From Citrobacter amalonaticus (lineage in GTDB: Bacteria; Pseudomonadota; Gammaproteobacteria; Enterobacterales; Enterobacteriaceae): a stretch of 64,000 nt of DNA. The DNA lies in the NCBI RefSeq assembly GCF_018252635.1, contig NZ_JAGTXM010000002.1, positions 328,962 through 392,961 on the forward strand. The letters run 5' to 3'. Under the pieces are notes generated by a model. It was given only the letters and a program-made list of their open reading frames with translations. It did not search any database and was not told where the DNA came from. Position numbers and translations under genes: made by a program. Shown here in pieces: positions 1-9,900 of the stretch (within the stretch, counting starts at the first letter, position 1; the number at the start of each line of letters is the position of its first letter).

Positions 1-98
1 GATGAGAACACCCGACCGGGGTTCGACAACGGGCGCAGCCCGTTGGACAGTCCGCGAACACCGTGAGCGGGCTGCCCGTCAGGGCGAGCGAAGCGAGT

Positions 99-118
99 CA
101 ATCCCCCCCTCACCGCCA
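99..118 (+). repeat. 3' end of a tRNA-Ser gene, probable attachment site
   Basis: The 20 bases match, from memory, the T-arm/acceptor end and CCA of the enterobacterial tRNA-Ser(GGA) gene serX (…CCCCCCCTCACCGCCA). The bases to the left do not continue the tRNA: no T-loop GGTTCGA or variable arm is visible. A genuine tRNA-Ser terminator follows at 131-158. The simplest reading is that this is the distal att repeat of an element integrated in the tRNA gene, with the element lying to the left of the window. The intact tRNA copy should be outside the window. Confidence 0.6.
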
Positions 119-130
119 TATTTGAAGAAG

Positions 131-158
131 AGCTCGTACGCAGGTGCGGGCTTTTTTT
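131..158 (+). terminator. Rho-independent terminator, probably of tRNA-Ser
   Basis: AGCTCGTA pairs with TGCGGGCT (two G-U pairs) around a six-base loop and is followed by seven T. It lies 13 bases after the CCA of the tRNA-Ser remnant, so it most likely belongs to the native tRNA gene. Confidence 0.65.
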
Positions 159-195
159 CGCATGTTGCCCTCCCAGGGGGGGATGATCTCTCCTC

Positions 196-224
196 AAAAA
201 AACAAAGCCCGGTTTTCCCGGGCT
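196..224 (-). terminator. Rho-independent terminator of phoH
   Basis: On the minus strand AGCCCGG and CCGGGCT pair around a five-base loop and are followed by a run of T (A-run 196-202 on the plus strand). It starts 17 bases after the phoH stop. Confidence 0.85.
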
Positions 225-240
225 CTGAACGCATTTCCGT

Positions 241-1029
241 CTAGCTGTACGCATTCAGCGTTCGTTGGCAGAGCGCCGAGCGAACGCAATCCTCTTTGTT
301 GAAGCGAACAATCCCTATCATCTCATCTTCATTAAAGCGGGCCAGCGCATCACTTAGCCCTGACTGAACATGGGAGGGTAAATCGCACTGAGTGATATCC
401 CCGTTCACGATAACCGTCACATTCTCCCCGAGGCGCGTTAAAAACATTTTCATTTGCGCAGCAGTGACGTTCTGAGCCTCGTCGAGAATGACCACTGCAT
501 TTTCAAATGTACGTCCGCGCATATAGGCGAACGGCGCGATTTCCACCTTACCGATTTCAGGTCGCAGGCAATATTGCATAAAGGATGCCCCGAGTCGTTT
601 AACCAGCACGTCATAAACCGGCCGGAAATAGGGAGCAAACTTCTCCGATACATCTCCAGGTAAGAAGCCGAGATCTTCATCAGCCTGCAGAACTGGACGG
701 GTGACAATGATCCTGTCTACATCTTTATGTATCAGGGCCTCTGCTGCTTTTGCCGCACTGATCCAGGTTTTACCACACCCGGCTTCGCCCGTAGCGAAAA
801 TCAGTTGTTTACTCTCGATAGCATTCAGGTAGTGCGATTGAGCCTCGTTGCGCGCCATGATTGGCGTGGTATCGCGACTGTCGCGCGCCATGCCAATCGC
901 TTCTACGCCACTCATCTGCACAAGCGAGGTGACCGACTCTTCTTCACGCTGTTTATGACTGCGTGAGTCCCGTCTCAGCACACGTTTTGCTTCACGACGA
1001 GCTTTGATCACTGCTTTTTGTCTTCCCAT
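241..1029 (-). CDS. phoH: PhoH, phosphate-starvation-inducible P-loop ATPase
   Basis: PhoH is a cytoplasmic ATPase of the phosphate regulon; its cellular task is still unclear, and the family is related to RNA helicase/nuclease ATPase domains. The 262-residue protein carries Walker A (GEAGCGKT) near residue 80 and Walker B (VVILDEAQ) near residue 180, and ends in the same QRTLNAYS-type tail as E. coli PhoH. The frame stays open upstream to 1149. I place the start at ATG 1029 because AAGGTG lies 6 bases before it and the N-terminus MGRQKAV is the conserved one; a longer form is possible. A single gene with its own terminator. No clear Pho box was found upstream by eye. Confidence 0.93.
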   Translation of the reverse strand: MGRQKAVIKARREAKRVLRRDSRSHKQREEESVTSLVQMSGVEAIGMARDSRDTTPIMARNEAQSHYLNAIESKQLIFATGEAGCGKTWISAAKAAEALIHKDVDRIIVTRPVLQADEDLGFLPGDVSEKFAPYFRPVYDVLVKRLGASFMQYCLRPEIGKVEIAPFAYMRGRTFENAVVILDEAQNVTAAQMKMFLTRLGENVTVIVNGDITQCDLPSHVQSGLSDALARFNEDEMIGIVRFNKEDCVRSALCQRTLNAYS

Positions 1030-1519
1030 GGATAGCACCTTGAGTTGTTGGTATTCATCACACGCGCCGTTGGCAGCGCGATTATGCGCACGAACATCTG
1101 CGGGTTGGCTTCCTTGTAAGCCATTGCTTGCCTTTCGAATAGACGCCACACACGGCTACGCGCACCGAATATGGCGTCAGTAACACGAATAAGAGGGGAA
1201 AGTGAGCGAAATTTAGCGGTGACGAGGTGGCTACCGGAGGAGAGACTTCCGCGTAATGGGCTGCAAAAACTGTCAGAAACGTGTCCACGAGAGGACTTTA
1301 CCATTCGCGATCTCCATAGTGAATAATCATCACAGCCGGGAACTACCGCTATTACGTATAATTACATCAGAACTTAGCAATAACGCAACATTATTTTTAC
1401 CTGACGTTAACTAAGCTCTTGTTTTCTGCTGGCAACAGTCTCTTACGGAGATATTACAAAATTATTTCAAAAAACGGATCATATAAAAAAAGAATATTTT
1501 CAGCAGCGTGAGACACAGC
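1030..1519. promoter_or_regulatory. phoH upstream region, no gene
   Basis: Open frames here overlap or run into phoH out of frame and look accidental. The stretch from about 1300 to 1510 is AT-rich, as expected for a promoter region. No convincing pair of Pho boxes (CTGTCAT repeats) was seen, only a single CTGTCAG at about 1270. Confidence 0.4.
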
Positions 1520-1543
1520 ATACCCCGCCCGCAGACGGGGTAT
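1520..1543 (-). terminator. Hairpin after the efeUOB operon
   Basis: ATACCCCG and CGGGGTAT form a perfect eight-base-pair stem just past the efeB stop. No T-run follows on the minus strand, so it may be a weak or RNA-stabilising terminator. Confidence 0.45.
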
Positions 1544-1548
1544 CACCG

Positions 1549-2832
1549 TCAGGCTTCAAGCAGAGACTGGCCCAAATAACGATCGGCCTGCATGATTCCC
1601 GGTAGCGCGAAGAAATAGCCGCCGCCAATAGGCTTCACGTACTCTTCCAGCGCCTCACCATTCAACCGCTTTTGCACGGTCAGAAATCCTTTTTCCAGGT
1701 CATGCTGATAGCAGACAAACAGCAATCCCATATCAAGCTGTCCGGATGGCGTCACGCCAAGGGAGTAGCTATAGCCGCGGCGCATCATCAGGCTCGACTG
1801 CGTCTGCGCCGTGCGTGGATTCGCCAGACGAATGTGGCTGTCCAGCGCAATAACATTACCCTCCGGGTCGCTGGCGTAATCCGGCACGTCATGTTCGTGC
1901 TGCATCCCCAGCGGTGCACCGGTGCGCTTATCGCGACCAAAAATGGTTTGCTGCTCTTTGAGCGGCGTGCGGTCCCAGAATTCGACGCGAAACTGAATCA
2001 GACGCACGGCCTGATAAGACCCGCCGGTGGCCCACGCCGGCTCCCCCTGATCCGCCGTCACCCATACCACGTCCTGCATCAGCTTCGCATCGCGGCTGTC
2101 CGGATTCGCCGTGCCGTCTTTAAAGCCAAGCAAATTGACTGGAGTCTCTTTACCCTTACTACGCGCCGCATGGTCGGATATAAACCCTTCTCGCTTCCAG
2201 CGAACGCTCAGTAAATCCGGCGTATGCTTGATGATATCGCGCAGGGCATGGATCACCGTGTCCTGGGTGTTGGCGCAAATCTGCAGCAACACATCGCCAT
2301 GGCATAACGCTGCGTCCAGCGAATCATTCGGGAAGCGAGTCATTTTCTGCAACGTTTTCGGCATCTGCGCCTTTAAGCCATAACGCTCATCGAACAGCGA
2401 ATGCCCCACCGATAGCGTCATGGTCAGATTATCCGGCGCAATGAAGGGGCCGAGGATCCCGGAGTCCATTGGCGGTAAGCGCGGGTTCGGCGTTTCCGGT
2501 GCCGGGCCGCCGGTAGTCAGGAAAGCAATACGTTTCGTCAGCAGGCGAAACAATCGTTCGAGCTCACCTTTATCAGCCGCCAGAACGTCAAAGGCCACCA
2601 GCATCATTGAAGCCTGCTGCGGCGTCAGGATACCCGCCTGATGGGGGCCGTAAAATGGCTGTGTCTCGCTGCGGGCATCCGGTGACAAGGTTCCCGGCGC
2701 GCTTTGCGGCTTTTGCGCATGGGCGACCGGACAACCGCCAACCAGTGCCAGCGCGCCGCCGAGTGCGCCCATTCCTTTCAACAAACGTCGGCGTGACGGT
2801 TCGCTCACGCCGTTTTTATCATCATGCTGCAT
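1549..2832 (-). CDS. efeB: EfeB, periplasmic DyP-type haem peroxidase
   Basis: EfeB is the haem peroxidase of the EfeUOB ferrous-iron importer and acts in the periplasm after Tat export. The 427-residue protein (E. coli 423) begins with a twin-arginine signal (SRRRLLKG, then an Ala/Gly/Leu stretch ending PVAHA near residue 39). It has the DyP motif GxxDG within [12 protein letters not shown], the distal Asp region. It is last in the operon, five bases after efeO. Expression should follow Fur, and in E. coli also CpxAR/low pH. No defect seen. Confidence 0.95.
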   Translation of the reverse strand: MQHDDKNGVSEPSRRRLLKGMGALGGALALVGGCPVAHAQKPQSAPGTLSPDARSETQPFYGPHQAGILTPQQASMMLVAFDVLAADKGELERLFRLLTKRIAFLTTGGPAPETPNPRLPPMDSGILGPFIAPDNLTMTLSVGHSLFDERYGLKAQMPKTLQKMTRFPNDSLDAALCHGDVLLQICANTQDTVIHALRDIIKHTPDLLSVRWKREGFISDHAARSKGKETPVNLLGFKDGTANPDSRDAKLMQDVVWVTADQGEPAWATGGSYQAVRLIQFRVEFWDRTPLKEQQTIFGRDKRTGAPLGMQHEHDVPDYASDPEGNVIALDSHIRLANPRTAQTQSSLMMRRGYSYSLGVTPSGQLDMGLLFVCYQHDLEKGFLTVQKRLNGEALEEYVKPIGGGYFFALPGIMQADRYLGQSLLEA

Positions 2833-2837
2833 GGTGC

Positions 2838-3965
2838 TTAATCCAGACCCAGTACACCGCGTAATTGCGCGAGATCTTCCGCCAGCGTCGTAATCGGGCC
2901 TTTCAGCGCATTGCGGTCCGCATCGGTCAGTTTATCGTAAGTTTCAAAACCGTCTTTGGTGCGATATTTCGCGAGGATGGCATCCACCTTTTTGAAGTTT
3001 GCATCCACCTTCGCCAGCAACTCTGCATTGGATTTCTGCAGTTGCGGACGCAGCAGGTTGACGATCTTCTGTGCGCCATCAACGTTTGCCTGGAAATCCC
3101 ACAGATCGGTGTGACTGTAGCGATCTTCCTCGCCGCTGATTTTACTGGCCGCCACTTCTTCAATCAGACCTGCAGCGCCGCCAACCACTTTTGACGGTGG
3201 AAATGCCAGTTCACTGATGCGTTTTTGCAGCTCGAGAACATCGGTATTCAGCTGATCGGCATATTTCTCCATCCCTTTGGTCGAGTTATCGCCAAACAGC
3301 GCTTTTTCCAAACGGTGGAAGCCGGTAAATTTTGGGTCGGCGGCTTTTTGTTCGTAGTCGTCTTCACGCGCATCAATGCTGCCGTCGAGATCGGAGAACA
3401 GTTCAGCAATAGGCTCGATACGCTCATAGTGCTGACGGGTTGGCGCATACAGTGACTTCGCTTTCTCCAGGTCGCCCGCTTTAATAGCATTGGTGAAGGC
3501 TTTAGTTCCCGCAACCAGTTGCGCGGTCTCTTCGGTCACATAGGCTTTATAGTCGGTGATGGCACCACCCAGACTCAGTAAAGCATCACTCTGCGCCGCA
3601 TCGGTCGTCGCGCTGCCTTTAACAATCAGCTTCCCTTTCGGGTTAGTCAGCAGGCCACATGTCATGTCATATTCGCCCGGTTGCAGATTGGCAGTCATTT
3701 TCTGGCTGAACCCAGGCGCGATATTTTCGCGCTCTTCCACCACCATCACGCCCTTCAGAATCTCCCATTCCAGCGCTTTCTGGCTATGGTTTTGAATAAT
3801 AAACTGGGTTTTCCCGGCATTAACCGTGATGCTCATCGGCTCACATTGTTTATCCGTAACCGTGACGTTAACCTGCGGGATATCCGCAGCATGGGCAGTA
3901 AAAGCAGAAGCAAACAGCGCAGCCATGCCAAGCTGCAGCGCACTACGGCGAAAATGATTCTTCAT
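2838..3965 (-). CDS. efeO: EfeO, periplasmic iron-binding component of EfeUOB
   Basis: EfeO binds iron in the periplasm and delivers it to the EfeU permease. A Sec signal peptide (about residues 1-26, ending AFTAHA) is followed by a cupredoxin-like domain ([11 protein letters not shown], to about residue 120) and the M75-peptidase-like domain with the HxxE motif in the segment [15 protein letters not shown] 3965 is chosen over ATG 3971 because AAAGGG lies six bases before it; this gives 375 residues, the E. coli length. It lies between efeU and efeB, same strand. Confidence 0.95.
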   Translation of the reverse strand: MKNHFRRSALQLGMAALFASAFTAHAADIPQVNVTVTDKQCEPMSITVNAGKTQFIIQNHSQKALEWEILKGVMVVEERENIAPGFSQKMTANLQPGEYDMTCGLLTNPKGKLIVKGSATTDAAQSDALLSLGGAITDYKAYVTEETAQLVAGTKAFTNAIKAGDLEKAKSLYAPTRQHYERIEPIAELFSDLDGSIDAREDDYEQKAADPKFTGFHRLEKALFGDNSTKGMEKYADQLNTDVLELQKRISELAFPPSKVVGGAAGLIEEVAASKISGEEDRYSHTDLWDFQANVDGAQKIVNLLRPQLQKSNAELLAKVDANFKKVDAILAKYRTKDGFETYDKLTDADRNALKGPITTLAEDLAQLRGVLGLD

Positions 3966-4019
3966 GACCATCCCTTTAAAAGTATGTTGTAACTACATAA
4001 GAGTTTGCGTCGCGAACCG

Positions 4020-4853
4020 TCAAGGCGCTGCGCGGGACGCGGTTGTGCCTGTGCGCGGCGGCAATGCAAACACCACCAGCGCCGGTATCAGGTAAATAAA
4101 CCAGACCGCAACCTCACTAACGCTCGGTGCTTCCTGGTAGCCAAAAATGCCTTCCATCAGGGTGCCAAACAGCGAGTGCGTCGAAAGGATGGCGCTCATA
4201 TCAAATGCCACGTCCTGGAAGTAGTTCCATAATCCGGCTTCATGGAAAGCCCTAATCGCGCCAGCCGCAAGACCGGCCGCCACCAGCAGAATGAACAGGC
4301 TGGTCCACTTGAAGAAGGCCCCCAGATTCAGGCGAATACCGCCCCAGTAGAGTAAGAAGCCGAGCACAACTGCCGCCGCCAGTCCCAGCATGGCGCCAAC
4401 CGGCGGCCAGATCCCGACGTCCTGTTGGAAAGCAGCCAGCAGGAAAAAGACGGATTCCAGCCCTTCGCGCGCCACGGCGAAAAAGACCATCATGATCAGC
4501 GCCCAGCCGTGGTGATTACCGCGCTGCAATGCGCTATCGACCGCCTGCTCCAGTTGGACTTTAACGTTGCGCGAAACCTTACGCATCCAGAACACCATCC
4601 AGGTGAGGATCACTACGGCAATCACCGCGACAATGCCTTCGAACAGTTCCTGCTCCTTTTGCGGAAACTCGCCGGTCGTTTCGTTAATAAAGATCCCCAG
4701 CCCGAGGCAAAGCGCCGCAGCCAGAAATACACCAATCCACATCACGCCAATCCAACGGCCTCGTTGGGTGCGCTTCAGATAACTGGCAATCAGGCTGACA
4801 ATCAGCGCGGCTTCCAGCCCTTCACGCAACATAATTAGAAACGGAACAAACAT
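4020..4853 (-). CDS. efeU: EfeU, FTR1-type ferrous-iron permease
   Basis: EfeU is the inner-membrane iron channel, with about seven membrane helices and two REGLE motifs (residues 10-14, and a second in AREGLESVFF near residue 130) that carry the iron-binding glutamates. Start ATG 4853 follows AAGGGTG at good spacing and gives 277 residues starting MFVPFLIMLREGLE, as in E. coli. An in-frame GTG at 4862 is rejected. The frame is intact, unlike E. coli K-12 where a frameshift makes the gene cryptic. First gene of efeUOB, with Fur boxes upstream. Confidence 0.95.
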   Translation of the reverse strand: MFVPFLIMLREGLEAALIVSLIASYLKRTQRGRWIGVMWIGVFLAAALCLGLGIFINETTGEFPQKEQELFEGIVAVIAVVILTWMVFWMRKVSRNVKVQLEQAVDSALQRGNHHGWALIMMVFFAVAREGLESVFFLLAAFQQDVGIWPPVGAMLGLAAAVVLGFLLYWGGIRLNLGAFFKWTSLFILLVAAGLAAGAIRAFHEAGLWNYFQDVAFDMSAILSTHSLFGTLMEGIFGYQEAPSVSEVAVWFIYLIPALVVFALPPRTGTTASRAAP

Positions 4854-4910
4854 CCCAGACACCCTTAAACGTTATTCTTGGTCAACTGATGCAAAGAAAG
4901 GTAAATTACA

Positions 4911-4930
4911 GTGATAGTGATTATCATTAC
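4911..4930 (-). promoter_or_regulatory. Fur box upstream of efeU
   Basis: GTGATAGTGATTATCATTAC matches the 19-base Fur consensus GATAATGATAATCATTATC at most positions. It sits about 60 bases before the efeU start, so the operon should be repressed by Fur-Fe(II). Confidence 0.75.
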
Positions 4931-4951
4931 GGCAAAAGAAAACTCAAGCAG

Positions 4952-4971
4952 AATGTAATGATAATGATGTC
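4952..4971 (-). promoter_or_regulatory. Second Fur-like box upstream of efeU
   Basis: AATGTAATGATAATGATGTC contains overlapping NATA/T hexamers of the Fur type. It lies 40 bases upstream of the first box and suggests an extended Fur-bound region. Confidence 0.5.
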
Positions 4972-5028
4972 AGAATGTAAACACTTAGCGGGATAATGGT
5001 TATAGCAGGAAGCTATCGCTGAAATGAC

Positions 5029-5052
5029 AAAAAAGCCCGCATAAAGCGGGCC
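5029..5052 (-). terminator. Rho-independent terminator of putP
   Basis: GCCCGCTTTATGCGGGC on the minus strand is followed by a T-run (A-run from 5029 on the plus strand), just after the putP stop. Confidence 0.85.
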
Positions 5053-5075
5053 AGATTACTCAGTGAATGGAGGCG

Positions 5076-6584
5076 TTAGCCTTCCTGTAAGCGCGACGGT
5101 GGTGCGGAATGATAGTGCGCGTCCGCCTCAGCGAAACGTTTGAGCATCGCAGACGATGGCGCTTTACCCAACAGACTGAAGACGACGATACCCACGCTGC
5201 CGAAGATAAAGCCTGGAATGATTTCGTACAGATCCAGCCAGCCAAAATGTTTCCAGACGATGACCGTCAGCGCTCCGATAATCATCCCGGCCAACGCGCC
5301 GTTGCGGGTCATGCGCGACCACATCACCGAGAACAACACCACCGGACCAAACGCGGCTCCGAAACCTGCCCAGGCGTAGCTCACCAGACCCAGTACCCGG
5401 TTCTCCGGGTTCGCTGCAAGGGCGATAGCCACCAGCGCGACCACCAGCACCATAATGCGCCCTACCCACACCAGCTCCTGCTGACTGGCGCCTTTACGCA
5501 GGAACGCTTTGTACAGATCCTCGGTAATGGCGCTGGAACACACCAGCAACTGACAGCTCAGCGTTGACATCACCGCGGCGAGAATCGCAGACAGCAGGAT
5601 ACCGGCAATCCATGGGTTAAACAGAATTTGCGCCAGTTCGATGAACACACGCTCCGCGTTCTGATTTACCGAGCCCGCCAGCGCCGGATTGTTGTTGAAG
5701 TAAGCAATGCCGAAGAAACCAACCGCAACCGCACCCGCCAGACAGAGGATCATCCACGTCATACTGATACGGCGGGCATGAACGATACTGTGGTGGGAAT
5801 CGGCCGCCATAAAACGCGCCAGTATGTGCGGTTGGCCGAAATAACCCAGGCCCCAGCCCATCAGTGAAATGATAGCGACGAAATTCAGCCCTTTGAGCAT
5901 ATCAACGTTCTCAATGCTCTTCTGTTTGATGACTTCCAGCGAATCACCAAAACCTCCGACGCTGATAATGACGATCACCGGTGTCAGGATCAGTGCAAAA
6001 ATCATCAGACTGGCCTGGACAGTATCCGTCCAGCTTACCGCGAGGAATCCGCCAATAAAGGTATAGATAATGGTGGCTGCCGCCCCCGCCCACAGTGCGG
6101 TTTCATAGCTCATGCCAAAGGTGCTTTCAAACAGACGCGCCCCCGCCACGATGCCAGATGCACAGTAGATTGTGAAAAACAGTAAAATCACCAGCGCGGA
6201 AATAATGCGCAGGATCCGGCTTTTGTCTTCAAAGCGCCCGGTAAAATAATCCGGCAGCGTCAGGGCGTTATTATTGTGCTCGGTATGGACGCGAAGGCGT
6301 CCGGCCACCAGCTTCCAGTTGATCCACGCCCCTAACGTCAGGCCGATGGCAATCCAGCTCTCTGATATCCCGGAAATGAAAATTGCGCCCGGTAAGCCCA
6401 TCAGCAACCAGCCGCTCATATCCGATGCGCCCGCGGACAGCGCCGTAACGAAAGGCCCAAGGCTACGGCCTCCCAGAATATAATCATCAAAGTTCTTGGT
6501 TGAACGCCAGGCGATAAAACCAATTAATATCATGCCAAAAATGTAGACACAGAACGTCACCAGCATCGGTGTGCTAATTGCCAT
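5076..6584 (-). CDS. putP: PutP, sodium/proline symporter
   Basis: PutP imports L-proline with Na+ through the inner membrane and feeds PutA. It is a 502-residue sodium:solute symporter (SSS family, LeuT fold, about 13 helices), the same length as the E. coli protein. The start MAISTPMLV and the family stretch VSYAWAGFGAAFGPV are recognisable. It is transcribed away from putA, sharing a 397-base control region that holds GGTTGCAC motifs bound by PutA. It should therefore be repressed by PutA without proline. Confidence 0.96.
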   Translation of the reverse strand: MAISTPMLVTFCVYIFGMILIGFIAWRSTKNFDDYILGGRSLGPFVTALSAGASDMSGWLLMGLPGAIFISGISESWIAIGLTLGAWINWKLVAGRLRVHTEHNNNALTLPDYFTGRFEDKSRILRIISALVILLFFTIYCASGIVAGARLFESTFGMSYETALWAGAAATIIYTFIGGFLAVSWTDTVQASLMIFALILTPVIVIISVGGFGDSLEVIKQKSIENVDMLKGLNFVAIISLMGWGLGYFGQPHILARFMAADSHHSIVHARRISMTWMILCLAGAVAVGFFGIAYFNNNPALAGSVNQNAERVFIELAQILFNPWIAGILLSAILAAVMSTLSCQLLVCSSAITEDLYKAFLRKGASQQELVWVGRIMVLVVALVAIALAANPENRVLGLVSYAWAGFGAAFGPVVLFSVMWSRMTRNGALAGMIIGALTVIVWKHFGWLDLYEIIPGFIFGSVGIVVFSLLGKAPSSAMLKRFAEADAHYHSAPPSRLQEG

Positions 6585-6981
6585 AAACTCTCCAGACTCT
6601 TCTGTTTTATTGCCCTGCCGGAACGTGGCAAAGCATCTTGTATTTCCCAGGCGACCGTATCCTGCCGGAAGCGTGAGTTATTCACAATCGATTTAACACA
6701 CCATTTACATCAAATTTGGCTACTGATGAAGACTAATTTCCGCCAGGTTGCACTCCCTCACACTTTTTCAGGTTGCACCTTTTAAAAGTGTTAAGTGTCG
6801 CAGAGAAAAAGATAGCGCCTTTGTTTTTCTTAACGTCATACATCTTTCTTTTATTAACATTTCATTCATTTTTAAGCTTGTCGTACAGGTCACATTTAAC
6901 GTGGTTGCACAAAGTTGCAACATAGTAGATATTTCTCGATAACCACACGCAGTACATTACCGAACAACAGGAGCAGATGGC
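6585..6981. promoter_or_regulatory. putP-putA divergent control region with PutA operator motifs
   Basis: No gene. GGTTGCAC occurs at 6746-6753, 6771-6778 and 6903-6910, and GTTGCAA at 6914-6920. GTTGCA is the core recognised by the ribbon-helix-helix domain of PutA in E. coli. The spread of sites fits autorepression and repression of both genes. The putA Shine-Dalgarno AACAGGAG is at about 6966-6973. Confidence 0.8.
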
Positions 6982-9900
6982 ATGGGAACCACCACGATGG
7001 GGGTTAAACTGGATGACGCAACGCGCGAGCGTATTAAGTCAGCGGCAACGCGAATTGATCGCACCCCGCACTGGTTGATAAAGCAGGCAATCTTTAATTA
7101 CCTGGAAAAGCTGGAAAACGATGACGCGCTGCCAGAACTTCCTGCGCTATTAGCCGGAGCCGCCAACGAAGGCGAGGACGCCACGGCGCCGCAGGAAGAG
7201 AACCATCAGCCTTTCCTGGAGTTTGCTGAACAGATCCTCCCGCAGTCGGTTTCGCGTTCCGCTATTACCGCCGCGTACCGCCGCTCAGAAACCGACGCGG
7301 TTTCGATGCTGATGGAACAAGCGCGTCTGCCGGAACCGATAGCCGAACAGGCCCATAAGCTGGCTTACCAGCTGGCGGATAAACTGCGTAATCAGAAAAC
7401 GGCCAGCGGCCGTGCCGGTATGGTGCAGGGTCTGCTACAGGAGTTCTCTCTCTCTTCGCAGGAAGGGGTGGCGTTGATGTGCCTGGCTGAAGCGCTGCTG
7501 CGTATTCCGGATAAGGCCACGCGCGATGCCTTAATCCGCGACAAAATCAGCAACGGTAACTGGCAGTCGCACATTGGTCGTAGCCCATCGCTGTTCGTCA
7601 ACGCAGCGACCTGGGGACTGCTGTTTACTGGTCGTCTGGTCTCTACCCATAACGAAGCAAACCTTTCGCGCTCCCTGAACCGCATTATCGGTAAGAGCGG
7701 CGAGCCGCTGATCCGTAAAGGCGTCGATATGGCGATGCGTCTGATGGGCGAACAGTTCGTCACCGGGGAAACCATTGCCGAAGCGCTGGCGAATGCCCGT
7801 AAGCTGGAAGATAAAGGCTTTCGCTACTCTTACGATATGCTGGGTGAAGCCGCGCTGACCGCGGCCGATGCGCAGGCCTATATGGTCTCCTACCAGCAGG
7901 CGATCCATGCGATTGGTAAAGCGTCGAATGGACGCGGGATCTATGAAGGCCCGGGGATCTCCATCAAGCTTTCCGCCCTGCATCCACGTTACAGCCGCGC
8001 CCAGTACGATCGGGTAATGGACGAACTCTATCCGCGCCTGAAGTCGTTGACGCTGCTGGCACGCCAGTATGACATCGGCATTAATATTGATGCCGAAGAG
8101 GCCGACCGTCTGGAGATCTCCCTCGATCTGCTGGAAAAACTGTGCTTCGAACCTGAACTGGCTGGCTGGAACGGTATTGGTTTCGTCATTCAGGCGTACC
8201 AGAAACGCTGCCCGTTTGTTATCGATTACCTGATTGACCTCGCCACCCGTAGCCGTCGTCGTCTGATGATCCGTCTGGTGAAAGGCGCCTACTGGGACAG
8301 CGAGATCAAACGCGCCCAGATGGAGGGTCTTGAAGGTTATCCGGTTTATACCCGCAAGGTCTACACAGATGTCTCTTATCTCGCCTGTGCGAAGAAACTG
8401 CTCGCCGTACCGAACCTGATTTACCCGCAGTTTGCGACCCATAACGCCCATACCCTGGCCGCCATTTATCATCTGGCCGGGCAGAATTATTATCCGGGAC
8501 AGTATGAGTTCCAGTGCCTGCACGGAATGGGGGAACCACTGTACGAACAGGTCACCGGTAAAGTTGCGGATGGCAAACTGAACCGCCCGTGCCGCATTTA
8601 TGCACCGGTCGGTACGCATGAAACGCTGCTGGCGTATCTGGTACGTCGTCTGCTGGAAAACGGGGCGAACACCTCCTTTGTTAACCGCATCGCGGATACT
8701 ACGCTGCCGCTGGACGAACTGGTGGCCGATCCGGTCGAAGCCGTCGAGAAACTGGCACAACAGGAAGGTCAGACCGGCTTGCCGCATCCAAAAATTCCTC
8801 TGCCACGCGATCTGTACGGCAAAGGCCGCGATAACTCCGCCGGTCTGGATCTGTCCAACGAACATCGTCTGGCCTCACTCTCCTCTGCCCTGCTCAACAG
8901 CGCGCTGCAAAAATGGCGGGCGCTGCCGATGCTCGAGGCTCCGGTTAGCGAAGGTGAATTGAGCCCGGTGGTCAACCCGGCAGAACCGAAAGACATCGTT
9001 GGCTACGTCCGTGAAGCCAGTGAAAGTGAAGTGGAACAGGCGCTGCAAAGTGCGGTGAACAACGCGCCTATCTGGTTTGCGACCCCGCCGCAAGAGCGTG
9101 CCGCCATCCTTCATCGCGCAGCCGTGCTGATGGAAGGCCAGATGCAACAGCTGATCGGCATTCTGGTACGCGAAGCGGGTAAGAGCTTCGCCAACGCCAT
9201 TGCCGAAGTGCGCGAAGCGGTAGACTTCCTGCATTATTACGCCGGTCAGGTGCGTGACGATTTTGATAATGAGACCCATCGTCCGCTCGGCCCGGTTGTC
9301 TGTATAAGCCCGTGGAACTTCCCGCTGGCAATTTTCACCGGACAAATTGCCGCCGCGCTGGCTGCCGGCAACAGCGTACTGGCAAAACCCGCGGAACAAA
9401 CGCCGCTTATTGCAGCCCAGGGCATTGCCATCTTGCTGGAAGCTGGCGTACCGCCGGGCGTGGTGCAACTGCTGCCTGGCCGGGGTGAAACGGTAGGCGC
9501 GCAGTTGACCTCCGACAGTCGCGTGCGCGGCGTCATGTTTACCGGTTCGACAGAGGTGGCGACGCTGCTGCAACGTAACATCGCAACACGACTGGATGCA
9601 CAGGGTCGTCCGATTCCGCTGATCGCTGAAACGGGTGGCCTGAACGCGATGATCGTTGACTCGTCCGCCCTCACGGAACAGGTGGTGGTGGACGTGATGT
9701 CCTCGGCGTTTGACAGCGCCGGACAGCGCTGTTCCGCACTGCGCGTGCTCTGTCTACAGGATGATATCGCCGACCATACGCTGAAAATGCTGCGTGGCGC
9801 GATGGCTGAATGTCGGATGGGCAACCCGGGGCGTCTGACGACTGATATTGGTCCGGTAATCGACAGTGAAGCTAAATCCAATATTGAACAGCATATTCAG

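Noticed and set aside
2-244. 80-codon plus-strand frame at the left edge
   Set aside because: It crosses the tRNA-Ser remnant and two terminators; no protein similarity recognised.
1008-1304. 98-codon frame overlapping the phoH start
   Set aside because: Overlaps phoH out of frame. The residues resemble frame-shifted phoH leader DNA; no independent evidence.
4020-4853. Frameshifted efeU as in E. coli K-12
   Set aside because: The frame is continuous from ATG to stop at the expected length.
7531-8865. Long open frame (444 codons) on the minus strand inside putA
   Set aside because: It is the reverse-strand shadow of the GC-rich putA codons; no motif and no Shine-Dalgarno.
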